A stretch of DNA of 64,000 nucleotides from Agarivorans albus (GCF_019670105.1 NZ_AP023032.1:3731501-3795500); one strand, 5' to 3'. Counted from the stretch's first letter, positions 44,625 through 53,664 are shown. A program made the numbers and translations. Notes: a model not told the origin generated them from the sequence alone.

Positions 44625-46862
44625 ATGCGCCAGCATGCGATTAAGACAGGATTTTTTAAAGTGGCGGCGCTTGCTGCTGCAATTTGCAGCTTACAAGTAA
44701 ATGCTGCTCCGTTAAGAGATGTAGTAAAAGGTCAAGACACCTTCATCGGTGCGGCCTTAGAAACACGCCACCTTCAAGATAAGCAATTCGCCGAGACACT
44801 GGCTCGTGAATTCAATCAACTTACCCCAGAAAACGAAATGAAGTGGAGCTACTTGCAGCCAGAGCGTGGCAAGTTCACCTTCGATAAAGCTGACAAGCTG
44901 GTAGATTTCGCTCAAAAAAATAACATGATGGTTCGTGGCCACGCCTTGGTATGGCACATTCAAAACCCTGATTGGTTAGACAATGGCGACTTCTCTAAAG
45001 AAGAAATGCTAAAAATCATGGAAGAGCACATTACCGCTGTAGTGAGTCACTACAAAGGTAAAGTGAAATACTGGGACGTAGTAAACGAAGCCTTAGATGA
45101 TAACGGCGGCTGGCGCCCAACAATATGGTACAAAGCGCTAGGTGAAGACTATATTGCAAAAGCCTTTGAGTTTGCCCACAAAGCCGACCCTGATGCGATT
45201 TTGGTTTACAACGATTACTCTACCGAAGGTAAAACACCAAAAGCGAACGCAGCTTACCGCTTAGTGAAAAAACTGAAAGAGCAAGGTGTGCCTATTCACG
45301 GTATTGGTACTCAAGCCCACTTGGTAGTTGGCGTACAGCCTCGGGTTGCCGACATTGCTGCCAACATTGAGCGAATTCAAGAGCTTGGTTTAGAGTTTCA
45401 CTTCACCGAAATTGATATTCGTATGCAAGATCCCGCTACTGACCGGATGTTGCAACAACAAGCCAACATGTATGAAGACTTAGCCAAGCTAACAGCTTAC
45501 TATGATGAAGTTAACTTCTTCACTACTTGGGGTATTAGCGATAAATACAGCTGGATCCCGCATTGGTTTAAAGGTTACGACCACGGCTTAATGTTTGATA
45601 AGCAATACAAAGAAAAACCAGCTTACACAGCGGTTAATAAAGTATTTGCCGATAAAGCCGCCGGTAAATTTGATTGGGAGCCACCAGCACCATTAGCTGA
45701 TACAGGACGCCGCTTCGAAGCCTTTATTAGTAATGAAGCGAAACAAGCAATGCCTCTAGATGGCGACATTGCCAAGTGGAATGACGCGGTATTCTACCCC
45801 TTCGCCTACAACCAGTTAGGTGGAAAAGACTTAACCTTACCAGCAGAGAGCAACATCTCGGGTCGCTTTGCCTTACTTTATGATGACAACACCCTTTATG
45901 GGCGTGTCGAACGTAGAGACGACAAAACTGTTACCGGTAACAAAGCGCAGGTTTGGGAAAATGACTCTGTAGAGGTATTCCTAGGTTTTGGTGAAGAGTT
46001 TGCGCAAATTCGTGCGTTAGTTGGCGAAGAGTTTGCTCCTACAGCCTTCCAAGCTGATATCAAAAACTACTGGAGCGAAGATGGTACTGTTCTAGAGTTC
46101 TCAATTACGCCGAAGAAAACCAAAACTCTGTCGGGTACAACTTTAGGCTTTAACATTGCCTTAGCCGATAACGATGCTGGCCCAGAAGCTGGTCGTCACG
46201 CGCAGCTTTACCCGGTGCCTGGTACTAACAACGGCTGGCAAGGTCATGATTTTGGCGAAGTATTCTTTACTGCTCAAAACACTGAAATTAGCGATAAATT
46301 GAAAGGCCAAGTAGTTAGCTTTAAAGCCGAGCCAATTGAAGGCTTTGACGCCACTAGCGCTTTTGACCTATCAAAATGGGAAAATGTTTACCACTACCCA
46401 TTTGCCTTTAACCAACTTAATCCAATCAACCAAACACCACCAAGCCAAGACATTATTCATGGCACTTGGCGGGTAGCTTACTCTGGCAATACCTTGCATG
46501 GCGTTGTTCACCGCCATGACAACAAAACGGTGACCAGTGGCGATGATTGGCAAACTGACAACATTGAAATTTTCATTAAAGTTGGTGAAGAGTTTGTACA
46601 ACTGCGCAGCATAGTGGGTCAAGATTTCCAGAAAAACACCTTCCCTGGTAAGCGTGTTGCCAAATGGAATGAAGATGGCACCATCATGCAATTCTCTATT
46701 GAATTGCCGGTAGACAGCTTAGCGGGTAAAACCATTGACTGGAACATTGCCCTAGCAGACAACGACGATGGACAGTCTCGTAGTTCGCAGCTGTATCCAG
46801 TTCCTGGTAACAATACTGCCTACCTAGGTGAGCAACTAACAATTCTAGAATTTGTTAAATAG
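44625..46862 (+). CDS. Secreted GH10 endo-1,4-beta-xylanase with two CBM9-like domains
   Basis: This xylanase of 745 residues has a signal peptide (1-27, ending QVNAA), a GH10 barrel to about residue 345 with acid/base E155 in WDVVNEAL and nucleophile E262 in HFTEIDIR, then two tandem CBM9-like carbohydrate-binding modules. These modules share an opening (FYPFAYNQLG near residue 385 and YHYPFAFNQLN near residue 585) and a VERRDDKTVT/VHRHDNKTVT segment. They often bind the reducing ends of xylan or cellulose. ATG at 44625 has AAGGAG 9 bp upstream. The upstream in-frame GTG at 44616 abuts that site. A strong terminator follows. Confidence 0.95.
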   Translation: MRQHAIKTGFFKVAALAAAICSLQVNAAPLRDVVKGQDTFIGAALETRHLQDKQFAETLAREFNQLTPENEMKWSYLQPERGKFTFDKADKLVDFAQKNNMMVRGHALVWHIQNPDWLDNGDFSKEEMLKIMEEHITAVVSHYKGKVKYWDVVNEALDDNGGWRPTIWYKALGEDYIAKAFEFAHKADPDAILVYNDYSTEGKTPKANAAYRLVKKLKEQGVPIHGIGTQAHLVVGVQPRVADIAANIERIQELGLEFHFTEIDIRMQDPATDRMLQQQANMYEDLAKLTAYYDEVNFFTTWGISDKYSWIPHWFKGYDHGLMFDKQYKEKPAYTAVNKVFADKAAGKFDWEPPAPLADTGRRFEAFISNEAKQAMPLDGDIAKWNDAVFYPFAYNQLGGKDLTLPAESNISGRFALLYDDNTLYGRVERRDDKTVTGNKAQVWENDSVEVFLGFGEEFAQIRALVGEEFAPTAFQADIKNYWSEDGTVLEFSITPKKTKTLSGTTLGFNIALADNDAGPEAGRHAQLYPVPGTNNGWQGHDFGEVFFTAQNTEISDKLKGQVVSFKAEPIEGFDATSAFDLSKWENVYHYPFAFNQLNPINQTPPSQDIIHGTWRVAYSGNTLHGVVHRHDNKTVTSGDDWQTDNIEIFIKVGEEFVQLRSIVGQDFQKNTFPGKRVAKWNEDGTIMQFSIELPVDSLAGKTIDWNIALADNDDGQSRSSQLYPVPGNNTAYLGEQLTILEFVK

Positions 46863-46876
46863 CTAAGCTCTCCTGC

Positions 46877-46908
46877 AAAAAGCCTCGCACTCGCGAGGCT
46901 TTTTTTTA
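46877..46908 (+). terminator. Intrinsic terminator after the xylanase gene
   Basis: GCCTCGC and GCGAGGC pair around ACTC, extended by A5/T5 and ending in T8. It lies 19 bp past the xylanase stop. Confidence 0.92.
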
Positions 46909-47032
46909 AGCAAATCTTGCAAGCTAGCCCTAGCTTGATTTATCAACAAACTAAAGCTTACTATTATTAGGCCGATAGCTAACTAAGTACGTTTATAAAC
47001 AAATGCTTAGTTAATTCACCAAGGGGCAACCG

Positions 47033-47605
47033 ATGAGCTTTGAGCTATTCAAAAAAGTCTTCTTTACTTTGATATTGATAGCCTTAGGTGGCGCTGCTCT
47101 TAGTTACATTTTTATCTACCACGTTCATGGCCGCGGAGTGAGCGCCAAAGATGGCTGGCTATTTGATATCCAGGGCTACCATCAAGGCATTAGAGAATCA
47201 AAACTCACTGAAAAACCGCTGTTTTTGTATTTGCGCAGGCAAGCCTGCCAACGCTGTATCGCGTTTGAATATGACTATTTAAACAATCCTCAAATCAAAC
47301 GCATGCTTGAAGACTATGTGAAAGTACAGGTGAACATTGATACCGACCGCACCCACGAGCGTTTTGCCGACCAGTTCAACCTTAATACCTACCCATCTTT
47401 GTTTGTAATGTTTGATCCTGAGCACCACGTTTCTAGCTATTTGGTTTTAGAAATGAATCAAATTTGGGTGGCACAAGATACCTTGCAAAAAGGAAACTTC
47501 ATGCCACTTTCTGAAGCGAGCTTTAGTTTATCTGTGACCCGTGCGACAATATTGGCTCGAAAAACAGCCAACATGGAAGAATCAAGCGGTGAAACGCCAC
47601 CTTAA
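47033..47605 (+). CDS. Membrane-anchored thioredoxin-fold protein
   Basis: The 190-residue protein has an N-terminal membrane helix (VFFTLILIALGGAALSYIFI), then a periplasmic thioredoxin-like domain. RRQACQRCIAFEYDYL contains a CxxC pair (CQRC), and NTYPSLFVMFD holds the cis-proline of the fold. The CQRC dipeptide is unusual compared with CGPC or CPHC, so the redox role is not certain. Its last 17 bases overlap the MipA-like gene, which implies coupled translation and a possible role in that protein's folding. Confidence 0.8.
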   Translation: MSFELFKKVFFTLILIALGGAALSYIFIYHVHGRGVSAKDGWLFDIQGYHQGIRESKLTEKPLFLYLRRQACQRCIAFEYDYLNNPQIKRMLEDYVKVQVNIDTDRTHERFADQFNLNTYPSLFVMFDPEHHVSSYLVLEMNQIWVAQDTLQKGNFMPLSEASFSLSVTRATILARKTANMEESSGETPP

Positions 47606-48905
47606 CTCGCTACTCTCATATTCTCTTGTCTTAACATTGTGGTGTTTTAGCCTTAGTAGCCAAGCCAGTGAAATGGTTGACGGTTTAATGGATGACGATT
47701 GGGGCATCGCTTTTGGATTTAGAAATGCCACTATCCCCTATCGCTCAGAAACCAATACCGTTGCTGATGTTATGCCGCTGCTATATTACCGAGGCGACCG
47801 AGTATATCTAGACGGCTTAGAAGCCGGCTACAAAATATGGAAAGAAGACGACTTTGATATCTCTGTTATGGGCCGATATCGCTTCTTCGACATTCCGTCA
47901 GAGTATCAAAACCAAATTCGCGGCGACGGCATTGATTACGGTGTTCGCAGCCAATGGCGCTTCAAACCCAATTATTCTTTTAACACCGAGTTATTAAGTG
48001 ATGATTCCGGTAATTTTCACGGCAACTTAGGCCTTACTTGGCAGAAGCACTACAATCGCTGGTATCTAGCGCCCTATGCCATCGCTCACCTTAAAAGCAG
48101 CGAGTACAATACCCGCTACTACGGCCTAGAGCTTTTTAAAACCCAAGCTGATGTGGATTTAAAAGCCGGTATCGATATGCGCTACCACGTATGGCGAGAC
48201 TTCTATCTAGTGGGTCGCTTAGGGGGTACTTATTACGGTAAAGAAGTACAAAACGTAGATATCATCGACAAAGATTTTCAATTCGAAAGCTTTTTGGGCA
48301 TTAGCTTTTTCAATCAGCAGTATCAAACCACTGAAGGCGACTGGCCAAAAGGTTACTTGAGGGTATCTCATGCTTGGGCTACGCCTTCTAACTTAGGCGA
48401 TATCATCCACTTTAAAGCCGAAAAAGATGAATATAACAACCAGTTAAGCTCGGTGTTTTATGGTCACTTACTCAGTGAAACCTTGCTCGGCTTCCCGATA
48501 GACGTTTACCTAACGCCAGGCTTGGCTTATCACCATAGCTCTGAGGTACAGGATCCAATCCTAGAGTATGTGATTGCCTTTAAGGCTTATTACACCTTCA
48601 CTTGGCCAATTCGTTGGCGTTTTGGCGTAGCAGAGGGCCTCTCTTATGTCACCAATATTACCTATATCGAAGAAGTTGACTTAGCCGAAGAAGGTAAAGG
48701 TTATAATCCAAGCAAGTTGCTCAACTATTTAGACTTTTCTTTAGATGTAAACTTAGGTGACTTGTTTAAGAAGCCAGAAATGGAAAAAATGTGGCTGGGT
48801 TATAACATTCATCACCGCTCGGGTATCTTCGAGAACTCATCGCTATTTGGCAGAATTAAAGGTGGTAGTAATTATCAGGGTATTCACTTTCAGTGGCACT
48901 GGTAA
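47589..48905 (+). CDS. MipA/OmpV-family outer-membrane protein
   Basis: This exported barrel of 438 residues has a signal peptide (SLVLTLWCFSLSSQAS). DDWGIAFGFRNATIPYRSE and ADVMPLLYYRGDRVYLDG are the typical MipA/OmpV start. Tyr-rich strands alternate to a final IHFQWHW, a somewhat unusual aromatic C-terminus for BAM. It is longer than the usual 250-residue MipA, so it contains extra strands. GTG at 47589 is chosen for GGAAG 10 bp upstream and the immediate signal peptide. The frame is open back to 47541. Confidence 0.78.
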   Translation: MKRHLNSLLSYSLVLTLWCFSLSSQASEMVDGLMDDDWGIAFGFRNATIPYRSETNTVADVMPLLYYRGDRVYLDGLEAGYKIWKEDDFDISVMGRYRFFDIPSEYQNQIRGDGIDYGVRSQWRFKPNYSFNTELLSDDSGNFHGNLGLTWQKHYNRWYLAPYAIAHLKSSEYNTRYYGLELFKTQADVDLKAGIDMRYHVWRDFYLVGRLGGTYYGKEVQNVDIIDKDFQFESFLGISFFNQQYQTTEGDWPKGYLRVSHAWATPSNLGDIIHFKAEKDEYNNQLSSVFYGHLLSETLLGFPIDVYLTPGLAYHHSSEVQDPILEYVIAFKAYYTFTWPIRWRFGVAEGLSYVTNITYIEEVDLAEEGKGYNPSKLLNYLDFSLDVNLGDLFKKPEMEKMWLGYNIHHRSGIFENSSLFGRIKGGSNYQGIHFQWHW

Positions 48906-48943
48906 TGAAGAGAGCCGCAACATCGGTTGCAGCTAAATAAAGC

Positions 48944-49414
48944 CTAACAAAAACGTTGCATAATAAGGGCGTCTTCACGCCCTTTTTTATCACAGGGATA
49001 ATAGCCCTTGCGGCGATCTATTTGCTCAAACTCAAAACGCAGATAGAGCTTTTGAGCACTCACATTGCTTTCTCTAACTTCCAGCAAAATCTGTTGCCAT
49101 TGCTGCTCGTCTGCCATTTCTAACATTACCCGCATAAGCTGGGTGCCTAAACCCTTGCCTTGCTGTTCGGGCGTTACCGCAATATTGATCAATTCAGCCT
49201 CGCCAGCCACCACCCGCAAAATAATGTAAGCCAATAAGCGGTCGTCTTGCCAAAGGCCAAGGTTTCGATACAAACCACCAAAGTTACTGGTGAGTAAAGC
49301 GCGGCTCCATGGGTGCGAATGTGCTTGTTGCTCTATGTTTAGCATCATCGGCACATCCATCACCGATAGAGGGCTTAAGCTTGTTTTAAGATCTGAGCAC
49401 ATATCTGCTGCCAT
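48944..49414 (-). CDS. rimI: Ribosomal protein S18-alanine N-acetyltransferase RimI
   Basis: This GNAT acetyltransferase modifies the N-terminal alanine of ribosomal protein S18. The acetyl-CoA loop PEQQGKGLGTQLM and the ESNVSAQKLYLRFEFE segment (GNAT motif B) are present, as is the C-terminal EDALIMQR seen in RimI. It overlaps the end of holD by 40 bp; a second ATG at 49402 is possible. holD-rimI is a conserved pair. Confidence 0.9.
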   Translation of the reverse strand: MAADMCSDLKTSLSPLSVMDVPMMLNIEQQAHSHPWSRALLTSNFGGLYRNLGLWQDDRLLAYIILRVVAGEAELINIAVTPEQQGKGLGTQLMRVMLEMADEQQWQQILLEVRESNVSAQKLYLRFEFEQIDRRKGYYPCDKKGREDALIMQRFC

Positions 49415-49764
49415 AAAATACGCTTAGCTTGTTTATCGCTAGCCAACTGCTGTGGGTCGCAAAACAAGATTTTAGAATGCTTAGGTGCGGTGTTCAAAGG
49501 ATCGGCCCATAACACCCAACTATCGATAGCTTCTGGAAAATGCGCGGCGCTACAAATATGAATATCGGCCCACTCTAGCTTCATCGCCGCAACAATGCCT
49601 TTAAACAGCGCTAAATGCTGCTCTAAAACTGCAGGCTCTATAATTAGCACTAGCGGCCAAGACTGCGACGCTCGCAGAGTTTTGCTTACCGGTGTGGCCC
49701 GCTTGAGCCACACATCGATATCCATCTCTTGCAGGTATTGCCGCGCTTGTTTATCTATCATCAT
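49375..49764 (-). CDS. holD: DNA polymerase III psi subunit HolD
   Basis: This 129-residue clamp-loader accessory protein binds chi and links the clamp loader to SSB. The HolD family has low sequence conservation. QYLQEMDIDVWLKRAT near the N-terminus resembles the psi helix that binds the DnaX complex. Assignment rests on this, the length and the position immediately upstream of rimI as in E. coli. Confidence 0.8.
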   Translation of the reverse strand: MMIDKQARQYLQEMDIDVWLKRATPVSKTLRASQSWPLVLIIEPAVLEQHLALFKGIVAAMKLEWADIHICSAAHFPEAIDSWVLWADPLNTAPKHSKILFCDPQQLASDKQAKRILWQQICAQILKQA

Positions 49765-49800
49765 GAGCTTCTAAGTTGCTGAATATTAATCCGCTTAAGA

Positions 49801-50667
49801 TTACTTTTTCTTTAGGCTTAAAGTAGCTTTATTTGCCCCTTGGCTACGCGCTTTTTTAAACTTATCACGCGCCTTGTTGCTTGCCGCTTTATTCACAAAC
49901 ACCTTTTTCTCGGTGGCTGCTGTGGTTTCTGGTGCGGTTTTACTTGAATGGGCTACAGCTTGATTAATCTCGGCCATTTCTGCATCTGTTAAGTTGCGCC
50001 ATTGGCCAGGGCGAAGTTTATCTAAGTGCACATTCATAATACGGGTGCGCTTAAGCTTGGTAACTTCATAACCCAAATACTCACACATCCGGCGAATTTG
50101 GCGGTTTAGGCCTTGAGTAAGCACAATGGTAAAGACAAACTTGCTGTTTACCTTCACCTTACAGGGCTTAGTCACGGTATCTAAAATAGGTACGCCACGT
50201 TGCATCCGTTCAACAAAACGCTCGCTTAGGGGTTTATCTACCGTCACCACGTATTCTTTATCGTGAGCATTTTCGGCACGCAAAATCTTATTTACGATGT
50301 CGCCGTCACTAGTTAGAAAAATAAGCCCTTCAGAGGGTTTATCTAAACGGCCGATAGGGAAAATGCGCTGCTTGTGGCCAATGGCATCAATAATGTTGCC
50401 TTTAACATGGCGCTCTGTAGTACTGGTGATACCAATGGGCTTGTTGTAGGCGATGTAAACACGATCAGATTTATTGCTAGCGATAGCTTTTATCAGTTTA
50501 CCGTCTACTGCAACTTTATCGCCCGGTTGAACTTTAGTCCCTAACTCAGGCTTTTGACCATTAATGGTTACTCGCTGCTGTTCAATCAATTTATCGGCTT
50601 CACGACGGGAACAGAATCCCGAGTCACTGATAAATTTATTTAGACGTTTTTCGTTTGATGCGCTCAC
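49801..50667 (-). CDS. rluF: 23S rRNA pseudouridine(2604) synthase RluF
   Basis: It has an S4 RNA-binding domain ([23 protein letters not shown]) followed by an RsuA-type catalytic domain. The catalytic Asp is in [18 protein letters not shown], and the [28 protein letters not shown] segment is very close to E. coli RluF. The C-terminal 45 residues are Lys/Ala-rich, disordered and basic, probably an extra RNA-binding tail. It is upstream of holD by 36 bp in the same direction. Confidence 0.92.
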   Translation of the reverse strand: MSASNEKRLNKFISDSGFCSRREADKLIEQQRVTINGQKPELGTKVQPGDKVAVDGKLIKAIASNKSDRVYIAYNKPIGITSTTERHVKGNIIDAIGHKQRIFPIGRLDKPSEGLIFLTSDGDIVNKILRAENAHDKEYVVTVDKPLSERFVERMQRGVPILDTVTKPCKVKVNSKFVFTIVLTQGLNRQIRRMCEYLGYEVTKLKRTRIMNVHLDKLRPGQWRNLTDAEMAEINQAVAHSSKTAPETTAATEKKVFVNKAASNKARDKFKKARSQGANKATLSLKKK

Positions 50668-50739
50668 TACAAGGATCCACTAGCTAATTAACGCGCCTAT
50701 TAAACCATAGAATAGCAAGCTCAATAAGCGCTTTTAGTG

Positions 50740-51567
50740 CTAGCTCGCCATTTGCAGCGCCATTTCTCGGCCTTGGCCGCGGATTTTGTCGATAGACACA
50801 TAAAAAGAGGATGGCAATACCAGCGCGCCAGAATTTGCATGGCTGGCAAAGTAATCAATTTTGGCAGCTTTGCTTTCCAAATGATCCCAATCTTGATGCA
50901 AGCGACAAGCAAAGTTAAGCACCAAGGCACGCAGCGGTTCAATTTTAGCGGCATCGGGATTTACATGAAACTCGATGGTATCTACTAAGCGCGGGGCAAA
51001 TTTCCAAGCGCGTGCTAGTTCGGCGCCCAGTTTTGCGGTGGTAGTGCCAAGGAGCTCTTGCTGCACAGCTTGGCGGTCTTCCCCTTCTGCCACTCGAGCG
51101 GCCACCTGTTCGGCAACATCGGGCGCTAAAGTAAACACCATTAAATCGCCAATGTTATGCAAGATCCCCGCGGTGAACATTTCATTAGCATCGATACGCA
51201 CTTTTTCGGCTATTTTACTGGCAATGCTAGCAATCTCGAAGGTATCACTCCAATAGGTCTGCATATCCAGCTTAGGCACTCGGGGAAACGCACTAGTAAG
51301 CCAAGATACCACCACCATAGTTTTGAGCGGCGCAATGCCTAAACGAATCACCGCCTCATTAATCGAGGCAATGGTGCGGCTACGACCAAAATGAGCAGAG
51401 TTGGATAAACGCAATACTCGCGCACTAATCACTTGGTCCATGGATATCTTTTTTGCCAGCATGGCAAAATCACAATCAGGGTCGTTAAGCATGCTAACAA
51501 GCTCTTGAACCACACTGGAGACTTTGGGTAATTCATTCACACGGGATAGTAATTCTTGTTCGGTCAT
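50740..51567 (-). CDS. HDOD-domain protein
   Basis: The 275-residue protein consists of a single HDOD domain: ELPKVSSVVQELVSMLNDPDCD is the usual opening, ISARVLRLSNSAHFG the core helix, and GILHNIGDLM the degenerate HD-like motif. HDOD domains lack hydrolase activity and act as signalling scaffolds, often with c-di-GMP or chemotaxis systems. It has a strong AGGAGGG ribosome site, is a single-gene unit, and no partner is adjacent. Confidence 0.9.
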   Translation of the reverse strand: MTEQELLSRVNELPKVSSVVQELVSMLNDPDCDFAMLAKKISMDQVISARVLRLSNSAHFGRSRTIASINEAVIRLGIAPLKTMVVVSWLTSAFPRVPKLDMQTYWSDTFEIASIASKIAEKVRIDANEMFTAGILHNIGDLMVFTLAPDVAEQVAARVAEGEDRQAVQQELLGTTTAKLGAELARAWKFAPRLVDTIEFHVNPDAAKIEPLRALVLNFACRLHQDWDHLESKAAKIDYFASHANSGALVLPSSFYVSIDKIRGQGREMALQMAS

Positions 51568-51822
51568 CCAACCCTCCTGCTAGAAAATACCGTCACTACG
51601 CTCATACCGCATCAAAGCAATGCCTTTTGCTTGTTTACACGCTTAGTTAAGCCAAGCTTAATACATAGTTCAAGCTAAACAAATAAATAACAACAATATC
51701 AGTATGATTTATAGGGGTAAAGAAAGGAATTGTCAGCAAACTCGCCAAATAGTGCCTGCCTTAGAACCTTGTTAGTAAACAGAAACTACAGTATTTATCG
51801 ATAATATAAACCGCTAACTTAT

Positions 51823-52119
51823 TTAGCTCGGTTTAACCCAGAATAATACCTTGCCTTTAATGCGCGAAGCACGCACAGGGCCCATATCAACAGTAGATAC
51901 ACTGCTAGGGTTTTCGCCGCGTAACCAAATAAAGCCATACTTGTCGATACAACCTATTCGTTTCACAATTAACCCAAACTTAGGGTGCAATACTTTAACT
52001 ACATCACCCGCTTTAAAGTGCTTAGTCAGGTAATAACGGTGAAACATTACATAGCTGTTTTTAGGTAAAAGAGGAGACATGCTATCTCCTCTAATCTTGT
52101 TAATGCTTAAACCAAACAA
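51823..52119 (-). CDS. sodX: Nickel-SOD maturation protease SodX
   Basis: This is a small signal-peptidase-like (S26/S24) serine protease. KIRGDSMSPLL holds the catalytic Ser (residue 13 from this start) and GLIVKRIG the catalytic Lys. It has no membrane helix. It would cleave the 20-residue propeptide of SodN to free the N-terminal His needed for Ni binding. TTG at 52119, 5 bp after sodN with AAGG upstream, gives the short N-terminus usual for the family. An in-frame ATG at 52176 would overlap sodN by 52 bp. It is last in the operon. Confidence 0.85.
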   Translation of the reverse strand: MFGLSINKIRGDSMSPLLPKNSYVMFHRYYLTKHFKAGDVVKVLHPKFGLIVKRIGCIDKYGFIWLRGENPSSVSTVDMGPVRASRIKGKVLFWVKPS

Positions 52120-52124
52120 GACAA

Positions 52125-52628
52125 TTACGCCTTCAAATCCGGGTATACGATCTGTTGCGCTGGCGGATAAGGGCAAGTGGCCTTAAAGGTAGCTACACCT
52201 TTGCTTTGCCAAAAGATATCGGCAAATTGATTCACTTTATCAAGTAGCTCTAGGCAAGCACTTTTATCGATATTTTGCTTAGCCTTAGATGCAGCCAGCA
52301 TAATACTGTGGCTAAGCTCATGTAACTGCGGGTAAGCATCAAGCTGAGGCTGCTTGATGTAATCTCCCCAAATCACCCTAATCTCTTCTTTTACTTTTAA
52401 ACCGTGTTCCTCTTTTTGCGCGACTAGTCTGCCAAACTGAGCTTGGTCGTTAGCACTTAGTTCAGACTTAGCGTGTAGCTCTTCAAGCAAATCAACCATA
52501 CGGATCATGGTTAATACCGCTAACTGAGCCGAAATAGGATCGTAGATTTTGCACGGAATATCGCAATGTGCAGACACCTTGTTAAAGCTAAACACTTCAT
52601 CCAATCTTGCGAAAGCATTGTAAAACAT
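52125..52628 (-). CDS. sodN: Nickel superoxide dismutase SodN
   Basis: This is a cytoplasmic NiSOD precursor of 167 residues. The mature N-terminus HCDIPCKIYDP at residues 21-31 is the nickel hook: His1, Cys2, Pro5, Cys6 and Tyr9 are all present. It is preceded by a 20-residue propeptide (MFYNAFARLDEVFSFNKVSA). The remaining four-helix bundle fits the family. The position-7 residue is Lys where Gly is most common. The start at 52628 is selected because it gives the family N-terminus and follows AAGGAG. The Fur box upstream of the operon suggests expression when iron is scarce. Confidence 0.95.
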   Translation of the reverse strand: MFYNAFARLDEVFSFNKVSAHCDIPCKIYDPISAQLAVLTMIRMVDLLEELHAKSELSANDQAQFGRLVAQKEEHGLKVKEEIRVIWGDYIKQPQLDAYPQLHELSHSIMLAASKAKQNIDKSACLELLDKVNQFADIFWQSKGVATFKATCPYPPAQQIVYPDLKA

Positions 52629-52638
52629 GCTTATCTCC

Positions 52639-52827
52639 TTATTTTTTTGATGCTGCTTTTTTACGTGTAATAAACAACAGGCCGGCCGCAACAATAATCG
52701 GGGCTAACCATAGAAAGTGAACTAAGTTTGACCAACTAGATTGATGATCGTGACCAGCATGGGCAAACACCATACAAGGCAACAAGGCTGCACTTATTAC
52801 CAGTGTTTTTACGGCAAGATTTTTCAT
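52639..52827 (-). CDS. Small exported His-rich membrane protein of the sodN operon
   Basis: This 62-residue protein has a signal peptide (VISAALLPCMVFA), then AHAGHDHQSSW, a cluster of three His and one Asp able to bind a metal. One membrane helix (FLWLAPIIVAAGLLFI) and a basic tail follow. Start at 52827 gives a clean signal peptide. It lies 10 bp upstream of sodN, so a role in nickel or other metal handling for the SOD is plausible. I do not recognise a named family. Confidence 0.7.
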   Translation of the reverse strand: MKNLAVKTLVISAALLPCMVFAHAGHDHQSSWSNLVHFLWLAPIIVAAGLLFITRKKAASKK

Positions 52828-52849
52828 AAAAGTCCTTTTACATTTAGGG

Positions 52850-53278
52850 TTAGTGGTAGGTCCTTTGATCGCCATAAGCTAGCTCAAGTTGAGATTCAAG
52901 CTCGGCTAAACAGGCCTCACAGGGTGGATGTTCTTTGGCAAACTCAAGCAAAGGATTAAGCGTAAGTTTGATTGCCTTAAGCGCAATCAGCTGTAGGTCC
53001 TCATCACTTTGCTGGTCTTGATAAATGCGTAACATCGACTGATGGGGAATAAACAAACAGCGTTGAGCATCTTCAAACTTGCCGGCACGGTTAAACATTT
53101 CGGCAAGGTTGTGATAAGCACAAATCCACCCTTGAATGGATTCAACGCAACGTGGATTTTTAACCAATCGCTCTTCAAGCAGAAAAATTGCGTCTTCGTA
53201 ATAACGTTCAGCTTCAGGCCAATTTTGTTGGTTAAAAAACTGATTGCCGATATTCATCATTCCTTGCCAAGTATTCAC
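52850..53278 (-). CDS. TPR-type helical protein, first gene of the sodN operon
   Basis: The 142-residue product is all-helical with two TPR-like repeats: GNQFFNQQNWPEAERYYEDAIFLLEE and YHNLAEMFNRAGKFEDAQR show the W/G/Y/A/F/A/P pattern. The C-terminus carries HPPCEACLAEL, a CxxC pair that could bind metal. Its stop is 22 bp before the small His-rich gene, so it is in the sodN operon and closest to the Fur box. GTG at 53278 is the start used; ATGs at 53260 and 53257 are alternatives. Confidence 0.7.
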   Translation of the reverse strand: MNTWQGMMNIGNQFFNQQNWPEAERYYEDAIFLLEERLVKNPRCVESIQGWICAYHNLAEMFNRAGKFEDAQRCLFIPHQSMLRIYQDQQSDEDLQLIALKAIKLTLNPLLEFAKEHPPCEACLAELESQLELAYGDQRTYH

Positions 53279-53296
53279 ATTTCACCGCCAACAAAT

Positions 53297-53315
53297 ACAA
53301 ATGAAAATCATTATC
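53297..53315 (-). promoter_or_regulatory. Fur box upstream of the sodN operon
   Basis: ACAAATGAAAATCATTATC matches 15 of 19 positions of the Fur consensus GATAATGATAATCATTATC. It lies about 20 bp upstream of the first start codon of the operon, where bound Fur would block transcription or initiation. Confidence 0.8.
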
Positions 53316-53464
53316 ATTAAGATCTTTTAGCTTTGCAAATACTTTGTTTATAAGGGAGTGATTATTTTTTAGCTGAAATGCCACAGGCAATGTTTAGCGA
53401 ATAGGCAAACGCCAAACATGGCTATTACTTAGCAACATCACTATACAGAAGAGACAAACTGCGG

Positions 53465-53557
53465 CTAAACAGCAGCGACTGAGAACATCAGCAGGCTTAG
53501 TAATACCACTATTGCAACTAAGACAATCCTTTGAAACTCTCGACTAATACCAAACAT
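53465..53557 (-). CDS. 30-residue single-span membrane protein
   Basis: A complete short frame with a strong ribosome site (GGAGGATAT before ATG at 53557). The product starts MFGISREFQRIVLVAIVVLL and ends SVAAV, a charged lead-in followed by one hydrophobic helix. A Fur box lies 26 bp upstream of the start. It is transcribed away from the Crp/Fnr gene. The function is unknown. Confidence 0.6.
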   Translation of the reverse strand: MFGISREFQRIVLVAIVVLLSLLMFSVAAV

Positions 53558-53582
53558 ATATCCTCCAAAACCACTTGCCTTT

Positions 53583-53603
53583 CAAATGATATTGATTATC
53601 ATT
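53583..53603. promoter_or_regulatory. Fur box between the 30-residue ORF and the Crp/Fnr gene
   Basis: The sequence CAAATGATATTGATTATCATT contains GATATTGATTATC, which on the other strand reads GATAATCAATATC, close to the Fur core. It is placed to control both divergent genes. Confidence 0.7.
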
Positions 53604-53664
53604 CCCAATATAATTCAAGTGAATGTTTTATCTTCTTGATAATTATCAAGCGTGAGGTTTAGTT

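Noticed and set aside
48915-48932. Hairpin GCAAC/GTTGC after the MipA-like gene
   Set aside because: Short stem with no T tract; not convincing as a terminator.
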